Shown: in pieces, positions 14,813-21,148 of the stretch
Position numbering within the stretch: the first letter of the stretch is position 1
How the letters are laid out: each line of letters begins with the position of its first letter
From: Fidelibacterota bacterium UBA7301
Lineage (GTDB): Bacteria > Fidelibacterota > Marinisomatia > Marinisomatales > TCS55
DNA: 21,148 bases
Direction of reading: 5' to 3'
NCBI GenBank assembly: GCA_002471845.1
Contig: DKQT01000016.1
Span: forward strand, 1-21,148
Program-made: the position numbers and the translations under genes
Notes under the pieces: model-generated
What the model saw: only the letters and a program-made list of their open reading frames with translations
The model's database searches: none
Told to the model about the DNA's origin: nothing

Positions 14813-16339
14813 ATGCGATCTCTTGGTATTATAATTATAGTAGGGTTGTTTTTCTCTGCATGTACCCCAACGATTCACATTGTTGACCGCTATTCTACCC
14901 AGGAAAAAAAGACTGTTGAATTGGTGAAGGGTAAAGGAGAGGCGGGGAAAGTAGTAAAACGAATTTTATATTATCCCCGAGGAATGATAAAATCTGAAGT
15001 GGGTATAAAACTCGGGAAGAAGGACGGTAAATACATCGGTTACCATCAAACCGGAACGATAGCTGTTCGTGGAAAATATACTGGAAATCTCCAATCGGGA
15101 AAGTGGACCTGGACCGGCATGACCGGTATAATAGATTCCGTTCATACATATAACATTGGTGTTCTTAATGGAAAAACCATTTACTATAAAGATGGAGAAA
15201 TCCATATTCAAAAGAAATATACTGATGGAAAATTGAATGGCAAATTCCTTGAGTTTTATGATAACGGGAATAAAAAAGTTACCGGAAGTTATTTAGAAAA
15301 TTTGCCACACGGTCAATGGTTGTGGCGAAATGAAGATAAATCCAAGGAGAGGCTTATTCATTTTCGGATGGGTATCAAACATGGGAATATTCGCGTGTGG
15401 AATGACGGATTTTTAAATTTGTCTGGAGAATTTAATAATGACCTGAAAACAGGAACATGGCAGTGGTATCAATCAAAAAAGCAGTTAGATTCTCTGGCCA
15501 CTTATACGAATGGGGTATTAAATGGAGAATTCATGGCTTGGCACAGCAATGGTGAAAAGGCAGTGATCGGAAGTTTCAGGCAGGGAAATCCCCATGGTGA
15601 ATGGAAGTGGTGGTCGGAAAATGAGAATTTGGATTCCTTGAAAACATATATGAATGGACGCTTAAATGGTCCATCAAAATTTTATCATAAGAATGGCCAA
15701 TTAAAATTTGCCAAAAACTATAAATTAGATTTTTTGGAAGGAGAGTCACAATCCTATTTTGCTTCCGGGGATATCAAATCAAAAACAACCTATCAATCCG
15801 GTGAAAAAAGCGGCCCCTATGAAATCTGGTCCTCAAGCGCACGTCTAGAAGAAAAAGGCAGTTTTTTCGGAAATCATCTCCATGGCCTGGTTCAACGATG
15901 GTATTCTACTGGCGTGCCTGCCTCTATTGCCAGTTTTGATCAAGGTGCTCTTGATGGTGTGGTCCAAATTTTCACTTTGTCCAATGCCTTGAAACGCGAA
16001 TTGTTTTATGAGGAAGGGGCGGAAATCGCCCGCTTCGAATACCACGATAATGGCCGCTTTAAAAGGGTGTTAATCCTGGATGATGGCGAGACGCGGTATG
16101 AAAGAAAATGGAACCAATCGGGTATTGAAGAAACAGAAGAAAAATACATCCTCAGGACAAAACTGGACAGTGAATTTTATTTATCAGGATTTTTAAAATA
16201 TGAGTGTATTTATAAAAATGGGAAAAAGCATGGTATGGAGTGGTGGTTTGATGAGGAACATAAACCAACCAAGGTTAATTTGTATTATTTGGGGAAATCC
16301 ATTGTTAGTTACGAATTGGTTTATGAAACAAGTGAATAA
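14813..16339 (+). CDS. Lipoprotein made of MORN-like (YwqK-type) repeats
   Basis: The 508-residue protein begins MRSLGIIIIVGLFFSAC, a lipoprotein signal with Cys17. The rest is a chain of about a dozen or more 20-25-residue units of the form G-x-Y-x-x-G-K-x-x-G-x-W-x-W/F-Y-x-x-N/D-G-x, for example NLPHGQWLW, GVLNGEFMAWHSNGE, GNPHGEWKWW and KNGKKHGMEWWF. These are MORN-variant repeats as annotated in YwqK-family proteins, here reaching almost to the C-terminus. They probably form a long beta meander on the outer surface or facing the periplasm; no binding partner can be deduced. It is first of a plus-strand run and divergent from pntAA. No toxin gene sits next to it, so the antitoxin label often attached to this repeat is not supported. 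Confidence 0.88.
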   Translation: MRSLGIIIIVGLFFSACTPTIHIVDRYSTQEKKTVELVKGKGEAGKVVKRILYYPRGMIKSEVGIKLGKKDGKYIGYHQTGTIAVRGKYTGNLQSGKWTWTGMTGIIDSVHTYNIGVLNGKTIYYKDGEIHIQKKYTDGKLNGKFLEFYDNGNKKVTGSYLENLPHGQWLWRNEDKSKERLIHFRMGIKHGNIRVWNDGFLNLSGEFNNDLKTGTWQWYQSKKQLDSLATYTNGVLNGEFMAWHSNGEKAVIGSFRQGNPHGEWKWWSENENLDSLKTYMNGRLNGPSKFYHKNGQLKFAKNYKLDFLEGESQSYFASGDIKSKTTYQSGEKSGPYEIWSSSARLEEKGSFFGNHLHGLVQRWYSTGVPASIASFDQGALDGVVQIFTLSNALKRELFYEEGAEIARFEYHDNGRFKRVLILDDGETRYERKWNQSGIEETEEKYILRTKLDSEFYLSGFLKYECIYKNGKKHGMEWWFDEEHKPTKVNLYYLGKSIVSYELVYETSE

Positions 16340-16369
16340 AGAATTTTAAAAAGTGTAATTTCGCGGCTT

Positions 16370-17416
16370 ATGGAAAAAACAATTATCGATTACATCATGG
16401 TTTATGCAACACCAATCGGCACCGTCCTTGTCGGCATTCTTTTAGGGTGGCTGTTTAAGCGGTTCATCCACAGCAGACTGAAAAAGGTTACCGAAAAAAC
16501 TAAGTGGAAAGGGGATGATGTAGTCTTTGAAGCCATTGAATCTCACATTGTCTTGTGGTTCTTTTTAGCTTCTCTAAATATAGCTTCCAGCAGTATTCCA
16601 TTTATCAGTGATGAATACATTGGCTATTTGAGTAAAATTATTATTTCCGCTCTGATTCTTTCAGTAACCATGGCCTCATCTCGAATCGGTGTTGGATTAC
16701 TAAACTTCTGGGCTGAAAGGCAGGGAACTGATTTACCCTCCACAACCATCTTTGTCAACCTGGCGCGGATTATAATTATTTCAATTGGTGTGCTGGTTAT
16801 TCTCCAATCCCTGGGGATTTCTATTACTCCGCTTCTGACAGCTCTGGGCGTTGGTGGTTTGGCGGTATCATTGGCCCTAAAGGATACGCTAGCCGATTTC
16901 TTTGCCGGACTTCATATTCTTCTCTCCCAAAAGGTAAAACCGGGTGATTTTGTTGAAATGGATTCCGGCCATATGGGTTATGTCCAGAATATTACCTGGC
17001 GTCATACAACTTTGATGGAAAGAACGAATAATATTGTTACCATTCCAAATTCAAAAATTTCAGCTGCGATTGTTAAAAATTATGACAAGGGTGATCCCAG
17101 TTTTTCCATACGTGTGTCTGTAGGCGTTTCTTACAACAGTGACTTAGACCATGTTGTAAAAGTGACGGAAGAGGTGGCCGAAGGTGTTGTTCGGGATGTG
17201 GATGGCGCTAAAAAAGATGCACCGCCCATTGTAAGATGTTTTGAATTTGCCGACTCCAGCGTCAACCTTAAGATTTATTTCAGAGGATTGAAATATGGGG
17301 ATCAGCATCCTATCATTGATGAATTTATCAGACGAATCCATAAACGGTTCAATCAAGAGAATATTGAAATTCCATTCCCGATTCGCACGCTGATTCATAA
17401 GAACCAATCCGAATGA
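16370..17416 (+). CDS. MscS-family small-conductance mechanosensitive channel
   Basis: The 348-residue protein should open under membrane tension to release solutes after osmotic downshock. It has about four hydrophobic segments before the pore: residues 10-30, 60-80, 88-110 and 127-150. The pore-lining TM3 follows with the MscS pattern LLTALGVGGLAVSLALKDT (about 153-172) and DFFAGLHILLSQ. The beta domain has VKPGDFVEMD and GYVQNITWRHTTL, then TIPNSKI, all typical. The C-terminal alpha/beta domain runs to the end with QENIEIPFPIRT. No clear Shine-Dalgarno precedes ATG 16370. Its last codons overlap the next gene start by four bases (ATGA). Confidence 0.96.
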   Translation: MEKTIIDYIMVYATPIGTVLVGILLGWLFKRFIHSRLKKVTEKTKWKGDDVVFEAIESHIVLWFFLASLNIASSSIPFISDEYIGYLSKIIISALILSVTMASSRIGVGLLNFWAERQGTDLPSTTIFVNLARIIIISIGVLVILQSLGISITPLLTALGVGGLAVSLALKDTLADFFAGLHILLSQKVKPGDFVEMDSGHMGYVQNITWRHTTLMERTNNIVTIPNSKISAAIVKNYDKGDPSFSIRVSVGVSYNSDLDHVVKVTEEVAEGVVRDVDGAKKDAPPIVRCFEFADSSVNLKIYFRGLKYGDQHPIIDEFIRRIHKRFNQENIEIPFPIRTLIHKNQSE

Positions 17417-17778
17417 AAAACTGGATTATTTTGGGCGCTTCCTTAGCCGCCCTGGCTGTGATCTTGGGCGCGTTCGGCGCTCATGGACTCAAGAGTAAGG
17501 TATCACCGGAAGACCTGGCTATTTTCGAAACGGGGGTCCGCTACCACATGTACCATGCCCTGGGACTTATCCTGATCGGCATATTGGGATTTCATTATAA
17601 TGCAGATATGATCCAACTCCCGGCCGTGCTTTTATCCGTTGGCATCCTAGTATTCTCCGGCAGTCTTTACATCCTCGTATTGACGGGACTGCGGTGGATG
17701 GGTGCCATTACACCGATTGGTGGTATTGCTCTTATTGCCGGGTGGGTGATGCTTATTATTAAAATTTGCTCTGCCTAA
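17413..17778 (+). CDS. DUF423 family small membrane protein (YgdD-like)
   Basis: The 121-residue protein has four hydrophobic segments and the signature ILGAFGAHGLK near the N-terminus, then FETGVRYHMYHALGLILIG, GILVFSGSLYILVLTG and GAITPIGGIALIAGW. These identify the DUF423/YgdD family. The family is widely spread, with no settled biochemical function that I know of. ATG 17413 overlaps the MscS stop as ATGA, so the two are very likely co-translated. The permease starts six bases after its stop. Confidence 0.95.
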   Translation: MKNWIILGASLAALAVILGAFGAHGLKSKVSPEDLAIFETGVRYHMYHALGLILIGILGFHYNADMIQLPAVLLSVGILVFSGSLYILVLTGLRWMGAITPIGGIALIAGWVMLIIKICSA

Positions 17779-17784
17779 CCTTTC

Positions 17785-19125
17785 ATGAAACCCGGCCAAG
17801 ATTCTAACCGTCATATTTCGGTATGGACAGCGTCGGCATTTGTTGTATCGTCCATGATTGGGACTGGTGTATTCACCAGTTTAGGGTTTCAACTTCAAGA
17901 TCTTCAGTCGATATTCCCCTTATTAATGTTATGGATCGTGGGAGGTGTTATGGCACTTTTTGGCGCATTATCCTACAGCGAACTCGCCTCTGCATTACCT
18001 CGTTCCGGTGGAGAATATCATTTATTATCAAGAGCAGTTCATCCAGCGCTGGGGTTTACGGGAGGTTTAGTGTCCGCAACGGTGGGGTTTTCCGCACCTG
18101 CAGTCCTGGCGGCCATGGCACTGGGAAAATATGTTACTGCTGTATTTCCAATACTGGATTCTATTCAATTAGCAATCATTGCCATAATTGGTTTTCACCT
18201 GATTCATGGTTTTTCCTTAAAAGTGGGAACCCGAATCCATAATGGTACAACAGGAATCAAAATCGGGTTAATCATTATATTTATTTTGGCAGGATTTTTT
18301 GTTCCGGAACCGCAAAATATTAGCATTTTCCCCAAACCAGGCGATGGTGCTCTGATATTCAGTTCAGGTTTTGCAGTCAGTCTGGTCTGGGTATCCTATG
18401 CTTATACGGGCTGGAATTCTACAGCATATATTGCCGGAGAAGTGGTTGATCCGAAGAATAATATTTCCCGTTCATTGTTAATTAGTACCAGTTTTGTAAT
18501 GTTACTTTATGTTTTACTTAATTATCTCTTTCTGCTTACTGCTCCTATTCATTCCATGGTGGGAGAAGTTGAAGTAGGATACATTTCGGGGGTTAACATT
18601 TTTGGGGAAGCAGGTGCCAAGATTGTGGGAATGGGCATAGGGATTTTATTGATATCAACTGTGAGTAGCTATGTCTTCATTGGTCCGCGGATCATGCAGG
18701 TGATGGGTGAGGATTATTCGACTCTCAATTTTCTTTCAAAAAGAAATAAGAATGGGATCCCAATGAATGCCTTTTGGATTCAATTTATAATTTCTATGCT
18801 ATTTATACTTTCATCATCTTTTGAACAGGTACTTCTGTATACAGGCATTGCACTGATTCTAACCACGACTGCCACAGTATCCGGAGTGTATTTTTTAAGA
18901 AAACGGGAACCCGATTTAAATAGGCCCTATCGTACCTGGGGTTATCCCTACACACCAGGAATATTCATCCTGCTCAATATCTGGATTATTTATTATACTT
19001 TAATGGCTCAACCCCTTGAATCATTTGTGGGATTAGCAATTGTAGGGTTGGGTATTATTATTTATTATTTAAATAAAGGATTTGGAAAGAGGGAACCTAA
19101 TGCACCTGAAAATCAGACCATTTAA
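17785..19125 (+). CDS. APC-superfamily amino acid permease
   Basis: The 446-residue protein has about 12 membrane helices. The first helix region carries the APC signature SSMIGTGVFTSLGF (unwound G-T-G substrate-binding turn). It is followed by GGVMALFGALSYSELASALPRSGGEYHLLSRA, the helix 2-3 region typical of amino acid transporters, and a helix 6 region VSYAYTGWNSTAYIAGEV. The substrate cannot be told from this, though LAT-like and basic amino acid exchangers share the pattern. It lies in the run MscS-DUF423-permease-dut with almost no gaps. No ribosome binding site is evident before ATG 17785, so translation may depend on coupling. Confidence 0.93.
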   Translation: MKPGQDSNRHISVWTASAFVVSSMIGTGVFTSLGFQLQDLQSIFPLLMLWIVGGVMALFGALSYSELASALPRSGGEYHLLSRAVHPALGFTGGLVSATVGFSAPAVLAAMALGKYVTAVFPILDSIQLAIIAIIGFHLIHGFSLKVGTRIHNGTTGIKIGLIIIFILAGFFVPEPQNISIFPKPGDGALIFSSGFAVSLVWVSYAYTGWNSTAYIAGEVVDPKNNISRSLLISTSFVMLLYVLLNYLFLLTAPIHSMVGEVEVGYISGVNIFGEAGAKIVGMGIGILLISTVSSYVFIGPRIMQVMGEDYSTLNFLSKRNKNGIPMNAFWIQFIISMLFILSSSFEQVLLYTGIALILTTTATVSGVYFLRKREPDLNRPYRTWGYPYTPGIFILLNIWIIYYTLMAQPLESFVGLAIVGLGIIIYYLNKGFGKREPNAPENQTI

Positions 19126-19537
19126 CGCAGAAGTCAAAGCCATGTATGAAAACCACGGCCATTTCCACGATGGAGATGCGGGGCTGGATTTATTTGTGAT
19201 CAATGAACAAACCATTCTGCCCGGGGAGACAACACTTATTCATTTGGAGATCGCCTGTGAACCACATGATGGTCGGCCATATTTGGTCATGCCCCGTTCC
19301 AGTATCGCCAAGACGCCCCTTCGACTGTGTAATTCCATTGGCTTGATCGATGGGGGATACCGGGGCGAGATAATGGCTATTGTGGATAATATAAAAGATG
19401 AGGCCTATACAGTTGAACCGGGCCAGCGCCTGTTTCAATTGGTGGGGATGGATGGTTCACCCATCCATTTTGAGCTGGTGGATGAGTTGTCCGAAACCAC
19501 CCGCGGCGAAGGAGGCTTCGGCAGTACGGGGAAATAA
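19100..19537 (+). CDS. dut: Deoxyuridine 5'-triphosphate nucleotidohydrolase (dUTPase)
   Basis: It splits dUTP to dUMP and diphosphate, keeping uracil out of DNA and feeding dTMP synthesis. The five motifs of trimeric dUTPases are visible in 145 residues: DAGLDLF (1), PRSSIAKTP (2), SIGLIDGGYRGEI (3), EPGQRLFQLV (4) and RGEGGFGSTG (5). Motif 3 has GGY where most family members have a DY pair, though the key Tyr and Asp (ID) remain. I start at ATG 19100 with GAGG about eight bases upstream; TTG 19082 is possible but less likely. The start lies 26 bases inside the permease reading frame. A hairpin follows at 19557. Confidence 0.94.
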   Translation: MHLKIRPFNAEVKAMYENHGHFHDGDAGLDLFVINEQTILPGETTLIHLEIACEPHDGRPYLVMPRSSIAKTPLRLCNSIGLIDGGYRGEIMAIVDNIKDEAYTVEPGQRLFQLVGMDGSPIHFELVDELSETTRGEGGFGSTGK

Positions 19538-19556
19538 CCCCATATTACTGTCATCA

Positions 19557-19576
19557 CCCGCCTGTTAGCAGGCGGG
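19557..19576. terminator. Perfect GC-rich hairpin between convergent dut and LEA14-like gene
   Basis: CCCGCCTG, loop TTAG, CAGGCGGG: an eight-base-pair perfect stem. It lies 19 bases after the dut stop and 9 bases before the stop of the opposite gene, so it could end transcription from both sides, though no T run follows. It may also be a mobile palindromic repeat. Confidence 0.65.
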
Positions 19577-19585
19577 CATAACAAT

Positions 19586-20107
19586 TTACATTACTTTTTC
19601 CATCAATTTTACTTTGATAGGAATCGTACCAAATTTGGTATCCAAGAAATAAGTCCCATCCAGGCGGTATTTAGCTTTCTTTTTTATTATTGCATCAAAA
19701 ATAGCTTTTCCCATTACGCTTAGTTTCAAGGCAGCCCTTTCTTCAAATGCAAAATCCCCCTCTTTAGGAATTTTGATTTTCTTTTCATTGTAGAACTTCG
19801 AGGCGTGTTTTCCATCGATATATAAATCGAACTCAATCCGGTGAAGGGTTACACCGATCTTGTTAGGATTATTCCCAAAAAAATCAATATCAAGGGACAC
19901 CTTATTTAGCGATTTAAGCGGATTATAATTAACATTAGTTATTTTATAATCCAGTGTTAGAGGTTTCACCTCTTTTTCAATTGCCTTTTTAGCCTCCTTT
20001 TTCGCTGCATTTTTGAGCTTTTTCCCCAAGTTTTTGATTTGGGCGTTCACAGGGGTGCCAATAGGAATAAATCCAATTATTATTAATATGATTAAATACT
20101 TTTTCAT
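19586..20107 (-). CDS. Exported LEA14-like (LEA type 2) domain protein
   Basis: The 173-residue protein has a signal peptide (about 1-22, MKKYLIILIIIGFIPIGTPVNA), a very basic amphipathic stretch (KNLGKKLKNAAKKEAKKAIEKE) and then a beta domain. The latter reads LDYKITNVNYNPLKSLNKVSLDIDFFGNNPN, then FDLYIDGKHASKFYNEKKIKIP and FGTIPIKVKL, the usual strand order of the LEA14/WHy domain known from desiccation-related proteins. The bacterial role is unclear. AGGAT eight bases before ATG 20107 supports the start. It begins nine bases after the stop of the T9SS-sorted protein, so they likely share a transcript. Confidence 0.7.
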   Translation of the reverse strand: MKKYLIILIIIGFIPIGTPVNAQIKNLGKKLKNAAKKEAKKAIEKEVKPLTLDYKITNVNYNPLKSLNKVSLDIDFFGNNPNKIGVTLHRIEFDLYIDGKHASKFYNEKKIKIPKEGDFAFEERAALKLSVMGKAIFDAIIKKKAKYRLDGTYFLDTKFGTIPIKVKLMEKVM

Positions 20108-20116
20108 TGATTTATC

Positions 20117-21148
20117 CTATTTTAATAAGACCATCTTTCGGGTCTTAACAAAACTCTTAGTCTGAATCTGATAAAAGTAAATCCCTGCGGATACTGGCTG
20201 CCCAAAGTTATTTCTGGTATTCCATAAGACGGACTGGTAGCCGGCCGGTATTACTTGGTTTACTAGTTTGACAACTTCACGACCCATCATGTCATAAATA
20301 ATAAGATTTACATGGGAGTCCTTCGGTAAATCATAGTTAATTGTGGTTATAGGGTTAAATGGATTGGGATAATTTTCATGAAGGGCAAATATTTCAGGTG
20401 TTGGTATAATATCGATGGTATGGGTTCCCATTCCTATTAAATCCGTAGCCTGGTCATATAATAAATAATCAACTGTAATATATGATTTTGATTTATTTTT
20501 TGAATTAACTCTATGAAAATAACTCTTTGATATAGTACCATTTAATCCGGCAAATACGTTCGTGATTTTACCATTGAAAGTATCCACCTCAGTCAAATAC
20601 ATGGTATTGATATTGGCACTTTCCATATTTCCCGAAATTGAAATATTACTGGGGTCAAAAGAAAAATCAATACTTCCAGTTTGGGTATTTTCAGGAAGAT
20701 TGATAGTTAAAACATTGTTTTTTAAATCAAATTTAGGTTCTACACCCGAATTCACTAATATCCTACCTGTAGTAGCTGATTTTCTAGACCAATGCCACAT
20801 TCTAGTAAAGGACATCACATCTCTTAAATCAAATTTTTGATCAGGTATTATTAAGAAATGTGGAAGAGTTCCAGAAACGGGTCCTAATTCAAAATTATAA
20901 GACTTATCACTCCAATTTAAAGCAAATACACTTAGATCCTGAACATTAACAAAACCATCATAATTATAATCTCCTAGGATATGTGTTAGATAAATAAACG
21001 ATGAATCTTTTGCTACATTAAAGGCAAGGTCCGATAATCCGGTAATTAAAAAATGAATACTATCATTGCTTGCCAGTATTTGATTTACCTGTAATTGAAT
21101 TTTATTTGATTCAGGGAAATCAATAGTTAAATCGATATTTCCAGTATA
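20117..21148 (-). CDS. Secreted protein with dockerin-like repeats and T9SS-type C-terminal sorting domain, 5' end beyond the window
   Basis: The frame is open from the right edge to TAG 20117, 343 visible residues; the start lies outside. At 20974-20933 it reads GDYNYDGFVNVQDL, a calcium-binding dockerin type I-like loop, and a second, weaker unit IPDQKFDLRDVMSFTRMW follows near 20850-20795. Next comes a beta-rich, cohesin- or Ig-like stretch (about 20760-20400). The last 88 residues begin HENYPNPFNPITTINYDLP and end with the beta strands of a FlgD-like sorting domain (SAGIYFYQIQTKSFVKTRKM). This sends proteins through the type IX system or anchors them to the surface in FCB bacteria. The GTG at 20818 is internal, not the true start. 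Confidence 0.9.
   Translation of the reverse strand, partial: YTGNIDLTIDFPESNKIQLQVNQILASNDSIHFLITGLSDLAFNVAKDSSFIYLTHILGDYNYDGFVNVQDLSVFALNWSDKSYNFELGPVSGTLPHFLIIPDQKFDLRDVMSFTRMWHWSRKSATTGRILVNSGVEPKFDLKNNVLTINLPENTQTGSIDFSFDPSNISISGNMESANINTMYLTEVDTFNGKITNVFAGLNGTISKSYFHRVNSKNKSKSYITVDYLLYDQATDLIGMGTHTIDIIPTPEIFALHENYPNPFNPITTINYDLPKDSHVNLIIYDMMGREVVKLVNQVIPAGYQSVLWNTRNNFGQPVSAGIYFYQIQTKSFVKTRKMVLLK

Noticed and set aside
14813..16339. Antitoxin role for the YwqK-type repeat protein
   Set aside because: The label is only an annotation habit for this repeat; no toxin-like gene adjoins and the protein is a lipoprotein.
1..21148. CRISPR array, tRNA, rRNA, transposase or phage genes
   Set aside because: Read for regularly spaced repeats, T-arm-like sequences and transposase motifs on both strands; none found. 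The only sizeable direct repeat is the 383-base-period duplication.

Overview
The window looks like a piece of chromosome from an uncultured, AT-leaning bacterium of the FCB supergroup, most likely close to Candidatus Marinimicrobia (Neomarinimicrobiota). This is an inference. It rests on a protein ending in a type IX secretion-style C-terminal domain (the NYPNPFNP motif) that also carries dockerin-like repeats, on several predicted lipoproteins, and on an exported metzincin of the DUF5117/DUF4953 type. I saw no rRNA, tRNA, CRISPR array, insertion sequence or phage gene.

Layout. 1-4801 (minus): a UvrD-type helicase fused to a RecB-like nuclease, followed by an exported zinc protease that runs off the left edge. 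4802-5181: an intergenic stretch with a leftover fibronectin type III fragment and an ECF-type promoter. 5182-9149 (plus): two tandem paralogous lipoproteins with Spy/CpxP-like repeats, then an ECF sigma factor, a small single-pass membrane protein (putative anti-sigma), a chimeric duplicate of it, and a Spy/CpxP-like periplasmic protein. 9266-10336 (plus): serC. 10500-10757 (minus): a stand-alone EF-Tu domain-2-like protein. 11133-11756 (minus): an exported MsrA. 11897-14699 (minus): the three-gene proton-translocating transhydrogenase operon pntAA-pntAB-pntB. 14813-19537 (plus): a MORN-like repeat lipoprotein, a MscS channel, a DUF423 membrane protein, an APC-family permease and a dUTPase, tightly packed. 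19586-21148 (minus): a LEA14-like exported protein behind the 3' part of a T9SS-sorted protein.

The most interesting region is 5100-9150. The two lipoprotein genes and the sigma gene each carry the same upstream element, TTAACTT, a spacer of about 16-17 bases, then TCTAA. This closely resembles envelope-stress ECF promoters. The sigma operon has the order ECF sigma, short membrane protein, Spy/CpxP-like exported protein, which recalls the CnrH/CnrY/CnrX metal-response logic. The regulated lipoproteins are built from the same LTxxQ-type modules as the last gene of the sigma operon. I read this as a self-contained envelope-stress or metal-stress mini-regulon.

Inside that operon a 383-base-period tandem duplication has made a new in-frame gene. 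It joins the signal peptide of the Spy-like protein to the membrane and extracytoplasmic part of the putative anti-sigma factor. The anti-sigma-derived part is about 96% identical to its source, but the signal-peptide part differs strongly from the neighbouring Spy-like gene, so the two halves have different histories.
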